The notes under the pieces were generated by a model that saw nothing but the letters and a program-made list of their open reading frames with translations, was not told where the DNA came from and did no database searches. A stretch of DNA of 64,000 bases, taken from Persephonella hydrogeniphila (GTDB lineage Bacteria; Aquificota; Aquificia; Aquificales; Hydrogenothermaceae). Of this stretch, positions 1 through 8,773 are shown in pieces. The stretch spans positions 87,899 through 151,898 of the forward strand of contig NZ_OBEI01000003.1 of the NCBI RefSeq assembly GCF_900215515.1, written 5' to 3'. Numbering within the stretch: the first letter of the stretch is position 1; the number at the start of each line of letters is the position of its first letter. Made by a program: the position numbers and the translations under genes.

Positions 1-179
1 TTGAGTTTACCGGTTTTGCTATTCTGGCTTTGACAGCCTATGTTTTAGGATATAAAACAGCAACAGATGAAGCAGAAAAATATATAAAAGCTGAGATGGA
101 AAAGCTTGCAAAAAGAGATATAAGGTACAAAGTTGCAGGAGATAGAATGATAAAAAATCTTAAAGGTAAGATAGGGTAA
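1..179 (+). CDS. C-terminal part of an unrecognised protein (5' end outside window)
   Basis: An open frame enters from the left edge (first full codon at base 3) and stops with TAA at 177-179, giving 58 visible residues. The first 16 or so (FTGFAILALTAYVLGY) are hydrophobic enough to be a membrane helix or its end. The rest is a charged, probably helical tail rich in Lys and Glu. The stop overlaps the ATG of the next gene (TAATG), which suggests one operon and coupled translation. I do not recognise the family. Confidence 0.6.
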   Translation, partial: EFTGFAILALTAYVLGYKTATDEAEKYIKAEMEKLAKRDIRYKVAGDRMIKNLKGKIG

Positions 180-376
180 TGTCTGAACTTGCAAGAAAAA
201 ACAAAACTGTAAAAGTACACCAGCTTAGAAAGTATCTTATAAAAAACTACCCTAACCGTAGCGTTGCACAGATATATCTTGAAGTCCTTGAGAATTTTGA
301 GGAAGATGAGTTAGTACCTGACCTTATACTTGAAAATCTCCTACTTGATGAAGAAGATTTCAGGGTGGATGGATAA
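179..376 (+). CDS. Small hypothetical protein, 65 aa
   Basis: The start codon overlaps the stop of the upstream partial gene, and the gene ends exactly where the transporter gene begins at 377, so it lies inside a tight operon. The protein is soluble. It has a basic N-terminal third (residues 1-30, with HQLRKYLIKNYPNRS) and a very acidic C-terminal half with clusters of Glu, Asp and Leu. The overall pattern is helical. No motif assigns a function. The operon-like spacing is the main evidence that it is real. Confidence 0.65.
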   Translation: MSELARKNKTVKVHQLRKYLIKNYPNRSVAQIYLEVLENFEEDELVPDLILENLLLDEEDFRVDG

Positions 377-1639
377 ATGAAAAAGCATTCCAAAACGTTA
401 TTTGCCGGAATGGTAGGTAATGTTCTGGAATGGTACGATTTTGTCGTTTATGGATTTTTGGCTGTCATAATCGGAGAACTGTTTTTCCCTTCAGATGACC
501 CTATGTTATCTCTCCTTAAGTCTTTAGGTGTTTTTGCTGTAGGTTTTGTAATGAGACCTGTTGGAGCAATATTATTCGGACATATCGGAGACAGATACGG
601 CAGAAAAAAAGCCCTGACAATATCAATAGTAATGATGGCAGTATCAACAACAGCCATTGGTCTCCTACCTACTTATGCCCAGATAGGTATACTCGCCCCT
701 ACACTCCTTGTTATTTTAAAACTTTTTCAGGGACTATCTGTAGGAGGAGAGTATACAACATCTGTCTCTTTTATTGTTGAACATGCACCGGAAGGGAAAA
801 GGGGATTATTCGGAAGTGTAGGTATATTGGGGGCTGTTGTAGGAATACTCCTTGGTTCTGCATCAGGAGCCGTTATAACAAAAGTTTTACCTGAAGATCA
901 GTTATACGCATGGGGGTGGAGAGTTCTTTTCTTTACAGGTATACTTCTGGGATTGATCGGTTACTATGTAAGGAAAAACATAGACGAAACACCAAAATTT
1001 ATAGAACTTGAGTATGAAGAGCTTATAGACAAACAGCCTGTCTTTGACGTTTTTAGAAAAGCTTTCAAAGAGTTTCTAAAAACATTTTCTTTAAGCACAT
1101 TCCAGGCGGTAGGTTTTTACACAATATTTGTTTATATAGCCAATCATCTAACTGTCTTTGTCAAGATGCCAAAATCCACAGCCCTGACAATAAACACTAT
1201 TAGTATGGTTGTCCTTGCTGTTCTGATACCATTTTTCGGATGGTTATCAGATAAGATAGGAAGAAAACCTATAATACTTTTTTCTACAGGTTTTACCGTG
1301 CTTGCATCTTACCCTCTCTTCAGGTTTATATCTTCAGGCTCTGTAGAAAATGCACTGATAGGACAGATTATATTTGCTGTAGTCGTTGCTGGTTTTATGT
1401 CTATTTTGCCGACAACCCTTGTTGAGATTTTCCCTACACAAATAAGAAACAGCGGGTACTCTATAGGATATAACCTTCCTTTCGCCATATTTGGTGGAAC
1501 TGCTCCTTTAATAGCAACCTATCTCGTTAAAACAACAAATAACCCAGGTTCACCGGCGTTTTATCTTATCGCAGCTGCTGCTGTTGCATTTATAGCAGGG
1601 CTAACTTTAAAAGAAACAGCAAAAGAGCCTCTGAAGTAA
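377..1639 (+). CDS. MFS transporter, metabolite:H+ symporter (MHS) family
   Basis: This 420-residue polytopic membrane protein has the length and about 12 hydrophobic segments expected of a major facilitator. The N-terminal GNVLEWYDFVVYGF stretch (about residues 14-27) is typical of the MHS branch, which includes KgtP, ProP and ShiA. The cytoplasmic loop motif GDRYGRKKAL is at 71-80, and its second-half copy GWLSDKIGRKP is near 285. MHS proteins import organic acids, betaines or shikimate with protons. Citrate synthase two genes downstream makes a di- or tricarboxylate plausible, but the substrate cannot be read from sequence alone. The stop overlaps the next start. Confidence 0.88.
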   Translation: MKKHSKTLFAGMVGNVLEWYDFVVYGFLAVIIGELFFPSDDPMLSLLKSLGVFAVGFVMRPVGAILFGHIGDRYGRKKALTISIVMMAVSTTAIGLLPTYAQIGILAPTLLVILKLFQGLSVGGEYTTSVSFIVEHAPEGKRGLFGSVGILGAVVGILLGSASGAVITKVLPEDQLYAWGWRVLFFTGILLGLIGYYVRKNIDETPKFIELEYEELIDKQPVFDVFRKAFKEFLKTFSLSTFQAVGFYTIFVYIANHLTVFVKMPKSTALTINTISMVVLAVLIPFFGWLSDKIGRKPIILFSTGFTVLASYPLFRFISSGSVENALIGQIIFAVVVAGFMSILPTTLVEIFPTQIRNSGYSIGYNLPFAIFGGTAPLIATYLVKTTNNPGSPAFYLIAAAAVAFIAGLTLKETAKEPLK

Positions 1640-1989
1640 TGAACACACGAATATTTGTAGCGGAACTTCTTCAAGATTTACCATTATGGGTTGCTCTGGT
1701 AATGAGTATTTATCCCGAGACACAGAATGAGAATATTTTTTATATATCTCTGGGTATTGGAACCGGAGCTACACTGTTTTTGCTGAAGGAGATGAAAAGA
1801 GGAGAGTACAGTTTTGAAACATTATTCAATAAACCTTCAGAAGCAGTACCTTTCCTTATCTATTCCTTTCTGCTTCTTATGATTTTGATAGTTCTTACAT
1901 TTCAGGACAGGCTTTACATGGGTAGTCTATTGTGGATTTATATAGTTGCCGGCAGTATTGGAGAGATATTCTTAATGAAAAGAAAATAG
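1639..1989 (+). CDS. Small integral membrane protein, 116 aa, unknown function
   Basis: The start overlaps the transporter stop (TAATG). Hydrophobic stretches near residues 8-24, 31-48, 68-86 and 92-111 suggest four membrane helices. They are separated by short charged loops, and the protein ends in a basic KRK tail. No catalytic or binding motif is visible. Its position between a transporter and citrate synthase, with no gap upstream, argues for co-expression with the transporter, possibly as an accessory subunit, but this is inference from position only. Confidence 0.65.
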   Translation: MNTRIFVAELLQDLPLWVALVMSIYPETQNENIFYISLGIGTGATLFLLKEMKRGEYSFETLFNKPSEAVPFLIYSFLLLMILIVLTFQDRLYMGSLLWIYIVAGSIGEIFLMKRK

Positions 1990-2046
1990 TTGACTGGTCA
2001 GTTAACTCAAATTAGATTTAATCTCAAACTCTCAGGGGAATTAAAG

Positions 2047-3180
2047 ATGAAAGTATACGCCGGTCTTGCTGGAATACCAGTTGTTAAGTCTTCAATAAGC
2101 TACATTGATGGACAGAAAGGTATATTAGAGTACAGAGGTATTCCTATATATGAACTTGTACAAAACTCAAACTTTCTTGAGGTTTCTTATCTGCTTGTTT
2201 TCGGTAAACTGCCTAAACAGACAGAGTATGACCAGTTTTTATGCGATGTAAAGAACAATCTTAATGTAGATAGCTCAATAATAAACTTTTTGAAAGATAT
2301 TCCTAAAGATACACACCCTATGAAAGTCCTACAGTCTATAATCCCTATCCTATCAGCTTTTGATGAAAATAAAGATGTGTTGGATGAAAAACACCACTAT
2401 TCTGCCCTTGTAAGACTCCTTGGACAGACACCTACCGTTCTCGCAGCATGGAAAAGAATATCTGAAGGTAAAGAGATTGTGGAACCTGATTTTAGACTAT
2501 CCTATGGAGAAAATTTTCTGTATATGCTTAGGGGAGAAAAACCTGAAAAAGCAGAAGGTGAAATATTTGATAAATGTCTTATTCTCCATGCAGAGCACAC
2601 TATTAATGCATCTACATTTACAGCTATTGTTGTGGTCTCAACACTTGCAGATTTCTACTCTTGCGTTTCTTCTGCTGTAGGTTCCCTTTCAGGAAGACTC
2701 CACGGAGGAGCCAATGAAAGAGTTTACCATATGCTTTCACATATAGAAAAAATAGAGGATATCCCAAAAATAATAGACGAAAAACTCAGCAGAAAAGAAA
2801 GAATTATGGGATTTGGACATAGAGTTTATAAAACATACGATCCAAGGGCTTTAATAATCAAAGAACTGCTAGAAAAGCTGATCAAAATAAAAGGAGATAA
2901 CATCCCTCTTTACCAGAAAGCAAAAGAGTTTGAAAAGGTAGCACTTGAAAGGCTTAAAGAAAAAAAGATATATCCAAATATAGATTTTTACTCAGGAGTC
3001 CTTTACAGTCTGCTTGGAATACCACCTGAGTTTTATACACCGGTTTTTGCTATGGCAAGAATATCTGGATGGATCGCCCACTGTAAGGAGTATTTAAAGG
3101 AAAATAAACTGTTTAGACCTACCCAGATTTACGATGGAGGGCATAATATACATTACATACCTCCAGAAAAAAGAGAATAA
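2047..3180 (+). CDS. gltA: Citrate synthase
   Basis: Condenses oxaloacetate and acetyl-CoA to citrate. The 377-residue product has the compact bacterial type-I citrate synthase layout. The catalytic triad is visible as His219 (HGGANE), His258 (GFGHRVYKTYDPRA) and Asp313 (NIDFYSG), and the HAEHTINAST segment is at 181-190. An in-frame TTG exists at 1990, but the ATG at 2047 follows an AGGGG-like ribosome site and starts at the conserved N-terminus (MKVYAGLAG), so I prefer it. The length rules out a stand-alone citryl-CoA lyase, which is shorter. Its tail abuts the convergent kdsB with no gap. Confidence 0.93.
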   Translation: MKVYAGLAGIPVVKSSISYIDGQKGILEYRGIPIYELVQNSNFLEVSYLLVFGKLPKQTEYDQFLCDVKNNLNVDSSIINFLKDIPKDTHPMKVLQSIIPILSAFDENKDVLDEKHHYSALVRLLGQTPTVLAAWKRISEGKEIVEPDFRLSYGENFLYMLRGEKPEKAEGEIFDKCLILHAEHTINASTFTAIVVVSTLADFYSCVSSAVGSLSGRLHGGANERVYHMLSHIEKIEDIPKIIDEKLSRKERIMGFGHRVYKTYDPRALIIKELLEKLIKIKGDNIPLYQKAKEFEKVALERLKEKKIYPNIDFYSGVLYSLLGIPPEFYTPVFAMARISGWIAHCKEYLKENKLFRPTQIYDGGHNIHYIPPEKRE

Positions 3181-3915
3181 TCAAGCTACAATACGGCAGA
3201 ATTTCTGGTAATCTTCTTCTGTATCGATACCAAGGCTGTCTTTTTTGGCTTTAATTACTTTTATTCTGTATCCATTTTCCAAAAGTCGCAGTTGTTCAAG
3301 TTTCTCTATCTCTTCATAGATAGAGGGTTTTAGTTTGTATGCAAAATCCATAAGAACTTCCTTTCTGTATCCGTACACACCGATATGTTTCATAACAGGA
3401 TTTTCAAAACTGTTTAACATCTGAGTAAAATCTAAATCTCTGTAAAATGGTATAGGACTTCGGGAAAAGTACAGAGCGTAACCATTTTTGTCTGCAACTA
3501 CTTTAACCACATTAGGATTTAGATAATCATCTTCCTCATAAATGGGATACGAAAGTGTTGTAACATCAGCCTCTTCAAGATTATCTATAACCTTATCTAT
3601 ATCTTCTGGATCTAATAGAGGCTCGTCTCCCTGAACATTAATAATCTTATCTTCTTTTAGCTCTTTAGCTATATAGGCAACCCTATCGCTTCCACTTTTT
3701 AGATCTGAAGGTGTTAAGACTGCTTCAATCTCTGAATTTTTGAAAATATCCAATATTTCATCTGCATCGGTTGCAACTATCACTCTGATTGCTTTTTTTA
3801 CCTTTAAGCAGTTCTCTGCTGTCCACTGGATTAAAGGCTTCCCCTTCACAGGAAGGAGAAGCTTATTTTTTAACCTTTTTGAGTTTTTTCTGGCCGGTAT
3901 TACTATAACTGCCAA
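3181..3915 (-). CDS. kdsB: 3-deoxy-manno-octulosonate cytidylyltransferase (CMP-KDO synthetase)
   Basis: Activates KDO with CTP for attachment to lipid A. The 244-residue protein has the nucleotidyltransferase N-terminus (IPARKNSKRLKNKLL), the metal/substrate motif NVQGDEPLLDP near 93-103, and the KHIGVYGYRKEVL segment, all standard for KdsB. The C-terminal GIDTEEDY is also typical. It lies one base downstream of thiG on the same strand. kdsA is far away at 52384, so KDO synthesis genes are scattered. Start chosen at the ATG preceding the Rossmann-like first strand. Confidence 0.95.
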   Translation of the reverse strand: MAVIVIPARKNSKRLKNKLLLPVKGKPLIQWTAENCLKVKKAIRVIVATDADEILDIFKNSEIEAVLTPSDLKSGSDRVAYIAKELKEDKIINVQGDEPLLDPEDIDKVIDNLEEADVTTLSYPIYEEDDYLNPNVVKVVADKNGYALYFSRSPIPFYRDLDFTQMLNSFENPVMKHIGVYGYRKEVLMDFAYKLKPSIYEEIEKLEQLRLLENGYRIKVIKAKKDSLGIDTEEDYQKFCRIVA

Positions 3916-3916
3916 T

Positions 3917-4717
3917 TTATCTTCCGATTATTCCTTCTACAGGAGAAGAAGCTGAAGCATACATCTTTTTAGGTATTCTACCTGCAAGGTATGCAAGCCT
4001 TCCTGCTATAACAGCGTGTTTCATAGCAACAGCCATCTTGATAGGATCTTTAGCTTGAGCTATAGCTGTGTTCATCAGAACACCATCAACTCCCAATTCC
4101 ATAACAACAGAAGCATCTGAAGCTGTACCAATACCTGCATCGACAATAACAGGAACAGAAACAGCCTCTTTGATAAACAGTATGTTGTAAGGGTTCTGAA
4201 GACCAAGACCTGAGCCTATAGGAGCAGCAAGGGGCATAACTGCAGCACACCCTATATCCTCAAACTTTTTAGCCATTACAGGATCATCTGTTATGTACGG
4301 CAGAACTGTAAAACCTTCTTTTACAAGTATCTCTGCAGCTTTTAAAGTCTCTACCATATCGGGATAAAGCGTTTTCTGGTCTCCTATCACTTCAAGTTTA
4401 ACAAATCCATGCCCCAGAGCTTCCCTTGCAAGCTTAGCAGTCAGAACAGCCTCCTCTGCTGTATAACAGCCGGCTGTATTTGGAAGAATCATAACCTTTG
4501 ATGTATCTATATAATCAAGAAGATTTGGTTTATCAGGGTCTGTAATATTTACCCTTCTAACAGCAACTGTTATCATTTCAGCTCCAGAAGCTTCTGTAGC
4601 TTTCGCCGTCTCTTCAAAATCTTTATATTTTCCTGAGCCTACTATAAGCCTTGAGCTGAATTCTTTATCTCCAATTACAAGTTTATCGTCTTTTAAAAGT
4701 TGCTGTGCATCAATCAT
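3917..4717 (-). CDS. thiG: Thiazole synthase
   Basis: Forms the thiazole phosphate moiety of thiamine from DXP, dehydroglycine and ThiS thiocarboxylate. The 266-residue TIM barrel shows the usual ThiG landmarks: the RLIVGSGKY start of the barrel, the FVKLEVIGD strand carrying the expected Schiff-base lysine, the AAPIGSGLG loop, and [11 protein letters not shown] near the C-terminus. ATG at 4717 follows a strong AGGAGG ribosome site. A sigma70-like promoter lies upstream at 4762-4789. No ThiS or other thiamine gene is adjacent, and I saw no TPP riboswitch in the 76-base leader. Confidence 0.96.
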   Translation of the reverse strand: MIDAQQLLKDDKLVIGDKEFSSRLIVGSGKYKDFEETAKATEASGAEMITVAVRRVNITDPDKPNLLDYIDTSKVMILPNTAGCYTAEEAVLTAKLAREALGHGFVKLEVIGDQKTLYPDMVETLKAAEILVKEGFTVLPYITDDPVMAKKFEDIGCAAVMPLAAPIGSGLGLQNPYNILFIKEAVSVPVIVDAGIGTASDASVVMELGVDGVLMNTAIAQAKDPIKMAVAMKHAVIAGRLAYLAGRIPKKMYASASSPVEGIIGR

Positions 4718-4761
4718 TTACGGTACCTCCTGTTTTAGTCTGCTAAATAGTATATCAGAGA

Positions 4762-4789
4762 ATTATATTCAAATTTCTATGCTATTCAA
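4762..4789 (-). promoter_or_regulatory. Sigma70-like promoter for thiG
   Basis: Reading the minus strand, TTGAAT (4784-4789) and TATAAT (4762-4767) are separated by 16 bases. They sit about 45 bases upstream of the thiG start in the gap after the upstream nuclease gene. Confidence 0.5.
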
Positions 4790-4793
4790 CATA

Positions 4794-6200
4794 TTAGACT
4801 ATGTAGATAGGTTCTCCCTTTTCTACTATATGAGCTTTTACCTTCAGTGTATTTTCTATCTTATCTTTGAATATTTCCATCACATCAGGCTCTCCGTGTA
4901 CTATGTATACATTCTCCTTATTTTCAAAACTACCAATCCAATCAAGTAATACAGGCTGATCAGCATGGGAAGAAAACCCATTAATGGTGTATATCTTTGC
5001 CTTAACTGCAATTTCTTCTCCGTAAATTTTAACAGTTTTAGCACCGTCTATAATCTGTCTGCCAAGTGTACCTTTTGCCTGATAACCTACAAAAATTACC
5101 GAAGATTCAGGTCTCCACAGGTTGTGCTTCAGATGGTGTTTTATTCTTCCTCCTGTACACATTCCACTTCCTGCAAGGATAATAGCACCTGAATCTATGG
5201 CATTAATAGTTTTAGATTCTTCTACAGTGGTAGTGAAATGCACATAAGGGAATATAAATGGATTTTTTCCCTTCTCCACCATCTTTCTTGTTGCTTCATT
5301 AAAATACTCTGGAAACTGTAAAAATATTTTTGTAGCAGATATAGCCAGTGGACTATCTAAAAAAACTTTGCATTTAGGAAGTTCACCTCTGTCGTACATA
5401 TGCCGTAAAACATACAGAATTTCCTGAGCTCTTTCCAGTGCAAAAGTAGGAATAACAATATTTCCTCCATTTTTAAAACTTTCCTCAATAGCCTGTCTAA
5501 ACTCTACAAGTGTTTCTTTAAGAGATTTATGCTTTCTATTTCCATAGGTAGATTCAGTGAATATGATCTGCCCGTCTTTTGAAAACTCTAAAGGTTTTAT
5601 AATAAGTTTTTCCTTCATACCGAGATCGCCAGAAAATATGACCTTTTTCCAGCTTCCATTGATCTTTATATCAAACTCAACCCATGCAGCACCAAGGATA
5701 TGACCTGCATTTTTGAAGGTTAATCTCAAGTTATCTGTAATTTCAAATGTCTGATGATAATCAAGGATTATTTTGAAATGCTCCATTGCGTCGTAAACAT
5801 CATCCTCATCGTACAGAGGAGGTCTTACATCCTCAGGATGTCCTCTCCTAAGAGCTTTTCTATAAAGAACCCTGTACTCTTCTTCCATTACTTTTGCTGC
5901 ATCTAACAGCATTATTCTTGTTATATTACGGGTTGGATGCGTTGATATTATTTTTCCTCTAAAACCCTTTTTCACAAGAAGAGGAATTCTCCCTATATGA
6001 TCGATATGTGCATGTGTCACAACAAGATAATCTATCTGCCGTGGGTCAAAACCAAAATCTTCATAATTTTTTTTCTCGTCATGCCCCTGAAACATACCAC
6101 AATCCACGAGAATTTTTATCTTACCTACCTCCAAAAGATGGCAGGAACCTGTTACTGTCTTTGCAGCACCAAAGGATCTAACAACAACTTTATCAATCAT
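4794..6200 (-). CDS. MBL-fold beta-CASP ribonuclease (CPSF73/YSH1-like)
   Basis: Predicted RNA-processing metallo-hydrolase of the beta-CASP family, 468 residues. The zinc motif THAHIDH is at about 62-68 and further ligands fall in the GHILGAAWVEF and SGDLG segments. The beta-CASP motifs ESTYGNR, PTFALERAQEIL and GSGMCTGGRIKHHL follow, with a final GFSSHADQ. This arrangement is that of short bacterial CPSF/Int11-type enzymes, not RNase J, which is longer. It probably matures or degrades RNA in the cytoplasm. The preceding gene on this strand ends 11 bases upstream, so the two may be co-transcribed. Confidence 0.9.
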   Translation of the reverse strand: MIDKVVVRSFGAAKTVTGSCHLLEVGKIKILVDCGMFQGHDEKKNYEDFGFDPRQIDYLVVTHAHIDHIGRIPLLVKKGFRGKIISTHPTRNITRIMLLDAAKVMEEEYRVLYRKALRRGHPEDVRPPLYDEDDVYDAMEHFKIILDYHQTFEITDNLRLTFKNAGHILGAAWVEFDIKINGSWKKVIFSGDLGMKEKLIIKPLEFSKDGQIIFTESTYGNRKHKSLKETLVEFRQAIEESFKNGGNIVIPTFALERAQEILYVLRHMYDRGELPKCKVFLDSPLAISATKIFLQFPEYFNEATRKMVEKGKNPFIFPYVHFTTTVEESKTINAIDSGAIILAGSGMCTGGRIKHHLKHNLWRPESSVIFVGYQAKGTLGRQIIDGAKTVKIYGEEIAVKAKIYTINGFSSHADQPVLLDWIGSFENKENVYIVHGEPDVMEIFKDKIENTLKVKAHIVEKGEPIYIV

Positions 6201-6210
6201 AATATCCTCC

Positions 6211-6843
6211 TTAATGGTGATGACCTATTCCAAAAGCTCTCAGTATTATCCATACACCCAGCAAAATAACAATCACTCCAGAAAAGGAAGCAAGCCTTTT
6301 CCTAAGCCTTGGAGAAATTATCTGGAATATCTTGCTGGCAAAAAGCATAGCAGGTACTGTACCTATACCAAAAGCAAACATCACAAGCATTCCTCTGATA
6401 GGAGACCCCTCAAAGATAGCCTGCATTAAAAAAGCATAGACGAGAGGACAGGGAAGGAAACCGTTAAACATTCCAAGGAAAAAGGGGTTCCTTCTGAATT
6501 TTGATAAAATTTCAGCAACAGTAGTAAATATCAGATCAAGACCGGGAACACCTTTCTCTTTGATATTTCCTGTTATCTGAAGCCCAAAGATTATCATCAT
6601 GCTCCCGAGGAACACTGTGAGAAATTTCTGGAAGAACTGAAACTCAACCTTATGAAAAAACATACCGGCATATCCTGCAACAAATCCGAGGAAAGAGTAA
6701 GAGAAAATTCTTCCTGCAGAGTACAGAAGATTTCCTGCAAGCCAGTTTCGATACTGTATTAGAGGAGGGATAAAACCGCACATTCCTACACAGTGGTAGG
6801 AACCAAGAAATCCTGCAAGGGTTATCATCAAGTATTTAAGCAA
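6211..6843 (-). CDS. DsbD-like/TauE-SafE family membrane protein (metal or redox transporter)
   Basis: The product has about six hydrophobic helices with the diagnostic GSYHCVGMCG motif in helix 1 and the NGFLPCPLVYAFL motif in the second repeat. This is the layout of the DsbD_2 group (annotated sulfite exporter TauE/SafE family), often linked to cytochrome oxidase copper or heme maturation. It ends in a His-rich GIGHHH tail. The open frame begins at TTG 6867, but a GGAGG sits inside that extension, 6 bases before another TTG at 6843, which I take as the start. The substrate is not determinable. Confidence 0.8.
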   Translation of the reverse strand: MLKYLMITLAGFLGSYHCVGMCGFIPPLIQYRNWLAGNLLYSAGRIFSYSFLGFVAGYAGMFFHKVEFQFFQKFLTVFLGSMMIIFGLQITGNIKEKGVPGLDLIFTTVAEILSKFRRNPFFLGMFNGFLPCPLVYAFLMQAIFEGSPIRGMLVMFAFGIGTVPAMLFASKIFQIISPRLRKRLASFSGVIVILLGVWIILRAFGIGHHH

Positions 6844-6924
6844 CCATGACCTCCGGAGATTACTCAATTATAATCATATTACCAGTTAGAATGTATTACA
6901 ATAGTAGTAAAAAAGGAGATAGTC

Positions 6925-7860
6925 TTGAGAGTAGTATTTTGGGGAACTCCTGATTTTGCGGCAAAAAGCCTTGAAAAGCTAATAGAATCAAAACATCAGG
7001 TTATTGCGGTTGTTACCCAGCCAGACAAACCTAAGGGAAGGGGAAAAAAACTTACCCCTCCTCCTGTAAAGGTTTTGGCTGAGAAACACGGCATACCTGT
7101 ATTACAACCAGAAAAAGTAAAAAACAACTCAGAACTGTACGAAACACTAAAAAAATTAAACCCAGACATATTTGTTGTTGTAGCTTACGGAAAAATTTTA
7201 CCTGAAAAGATAATAAACCTACCAAAATACAGAACAATAAATGTCCATGCATCCCTATTGCCTGAGTACAGAGGAGCTGCCCCTATTCACAGAGCGATAA
7301 TGGAAGGGAAAGATAAAACAGGTGTATGCATAATGGAAATAACAAAAGAGTTAGATGCCGGTGATATCTACAAATGTGTAGAAATCCCTATAACAGAAAA
7401 AGACGATATAGTTTCTCTACATGATAAATTAGCAAAAGCAGGGGCAGAACTATTATTAGAGGTATTAGATGAGATAGAAAAAGGTAAAATAATCAAAAAA
7501 CCACAGGAACATACAAAAGCAACATACGCAAAACCTATAACAAAAGAAGAAGGAAAAATAAACTGGAACAAATCTGCAAGAGAGATATTTAACCAGATAA
7601 GAGCATTAAAAGTCTGGCCGAAAGCTTTCACAAACTTTAGAGATAAAGAGATCAAAATTCTTGATTCAGAAGTAATAGACGAAAATTCCAAAGGAAATGC
7701 AGGGAAGATTGTAGATATCATAAAGGGAAAAGGATTTGTAGTACAGACAGGTAAAGGTAAAATTCTGATAAAAAAAGTCCAGTTCCCAAACTCAAAACCC
7801 ATATCTGCAGATGAAGCAGTAAGGGGATACCACATAGAAGTAGGGGAGAGGTTCGAATAG
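6925..7860 (+). CDS. fmt: Methionyl-tRNA formyltransferase
   Basis: Formylates initiator Met-tRNA using 10-formyl-tetrahydrofolate. The 311-residue protein has the normal two-domain length. The N-terminal motif [15 protein letters not shown], the catalytic [20 protein letters not shown] region and the C-terminal anticodon-proximal OB domain (VWPKAFTNF, then IEVGERF) are all present. The start is TTG, supported by AAGGAG at 6913-6918 with good spacing. It is divergent from the membrane protein gene at 6843. It is followed by rlmB after a 72-base gap that holds two palindromes. Confidence 0.96.
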   Translation: MRVVFWGTPDFAAKSLEKLIESKHQVIAVVTQPDKPKGRGKKLTPPPVKVLAEKHGIPVLQPEKVKNNSELYETLKKLNPDIFVVVAYGKILPEKIINLPKYRTINVHASLLPEYRGAAPIHRAIMEGKDKTGVCIMEITKELDAGDIYKCVEIPITEKDDIVSLHDKLAKAGAELLLEVLDEIEKGKIIKKPQEHTKATYAKPITKEEGKINWNKSAREIFNQIRALKVWPKAFTNFRDKEIKILDSEVIDENSKGNAGKIVDIIKGKGFVVQTGKGKILIKKVQFPNSKPISADEAVRGYHIEVGERFE

Positions 7861-7868
7861 ATAACCTT

Positions 7869-7882
7869 TTGATTAAAATCAA
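7869..7882. promoter_or_regulatory. Candidate FNR/CRP-type operator
   Basis: TTGAT-TAAA-ATCAA matches the FNR consensus TTGATNNNNATCAA exactly. It lies about 50 bases before the rlmB start and upstream of petABC. The regulator is not in the window, so function is inferred only from the match. Confidence 0.35.
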
Positions 7883-7894
7883 TGTAAAATTTAT

Positions 7895-7912
7895 TTAGAA
7901 TAATTATTCTAA
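7895..7912. promoter_or_regulatory. 18-bp perfect AT-rich palindrome, possible operator
   Basis: TTAGAATAATTATTCTAA is perfectly self-complementary over 18 bp and lies 20 bases upstream of the rlmB ATG. It loosely resembles Fur/PerR-family sites. It could also be a weak hairpin in the leader RNA. Confidence 0.35.
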
Positions 7913-7932
7913 TACTGTATAAGGATTTATAA

Positions 7933-8667
7933 ATGAATGACAAAAATTTTGTTATATGGGGCAGAAATCCCATTGTTGAAGCTTTAAAATCTGGGAGAAC
8001 ATTAGAAAAAATACTTATTGCCCATGACTCACATCCTTCAAAAGAGCTTATTAAACTGGCAGAGAAAAACAGGGTCAAAATTCAAAGAGTTCCAAGAAAA
8101 AAAGTTGAAGAAATCGCAGGTACCAAAAAAACCCAGGGTGTTGTCGCTATCATCAGCCCAGTCAGGTACTGGAATGAGAATGAGCTTATCGATGAAATTA
8201 TTAGCAGGGAAGGGGTTTTACTGGTAATGGATCATATTACAGACCCCCAGAATGTAGGAAATATGATAAGAACTGCAGAGGTTTTAGGGGTTGATGGTAT
8301 TTTAATTCCAAGAGAAAGAAGCTCTCCTATCAACGAGGTAGTAGTTAAAGCCTCAACCGGCGCAGTTTTTCATATTCCTATAGCAAAAGTAGGAAGTCTC
8401 AGACAGATTTTAGATAAGTTCAAGAAAAAAGGAGGCTGGGTAGTTTCTGTAGAAAAAGGAGGGAAGCCTATCCATAAAATCAGTTTTCCATTTCCACTTG
8501 CTGTAGTTTTGGGATCGGAAGGAAAAGGAGTATCAAAAACCCTTTTGGAAACTTCAGACCTTGTAGCAACAATACCCATGAAAGGCAAAATAACCTCTCT
8601 CAATGTATCCTCTGCTACAGCTATAGCTTTATGGGAAGTTGCAAAACAAAAATGGGTGGAAAATTGA
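7933..8667 (+). CDS. rlmB: 23S rRNA 2'-O-ribose methyltransferase, RlmB/TrmH family (SpoU)
   Basis: Methylates a ribose on 23S rRNA (G2251 in the RlmB group). The N-terminal substrate domain (residues 1-75, beginning FVIWGRNPIVEALKSG) matches the L30e-like domain of RlmB. The SPOUT knot follows, with motif 1 DPQNVGNMIRTAEVLG, motif 2 VLGSEGKGVS and motif 3 SLNVSSATAIALWE. The length (244) is usual. Which nucleotide is modified cannot be told from sequence, but the N-terminal domain favours RlmB over tRNA-type TrmH. It precedes petA on the same strand. Confidence 0.88.
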   Translation: MNDKNFVIWGRNPIVEALKSGRTLEKILIAHDSHPSKELIKLAEKNRVKIQRVPRKKVEEIAGTKKTQGVVAIISPVRYWNENELIDEIISREGVLLVMDHITDPQNVGNMIRTAEVLGVDGILIPRERSSPINEVVVKASTGAVFHIPIAKVGSLRQILDKFKKKGGWVVSVEKGGKPIHKISFPFPLAVVLGSEGKGVSKTLLETSDLVATIPMKGKITSLNVSSATAIALWEVAKQKWVEN

Positions 8668-8773
8668 TGATAAATCTCATAAAGTTTTTGATTTTGTGTT
8701 TGATCTATTGCAAAATAGATAAGATAAGTAAGAATTCACTAACGTAAATATACAGAGAGAAAGGAGGTTCAAA

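Noticed and set aside
1990..2046. TTG-initiated N-terminal extension of citrate synthase
   Set aside because: The 19 extra residues do not fit the family, and a better ATG with a ribosome site is at 2047.
7368..8078. Minus-strand frame of 236 codons
   Set aside because: Antisense to fmt and the start of rlmB, both of which are certain genes.
8690..8720. Possible sigma-54 promoter before petA
   Set aside because: A TTGCA element is present but the essential GG of the -24 element is missing.
8668..8748. 26-codon frame starting at the rlmB stop (TGATG)
   Set aside because: Too short, no independent ribosome site, and it stops before the petA leader. Likely chance.
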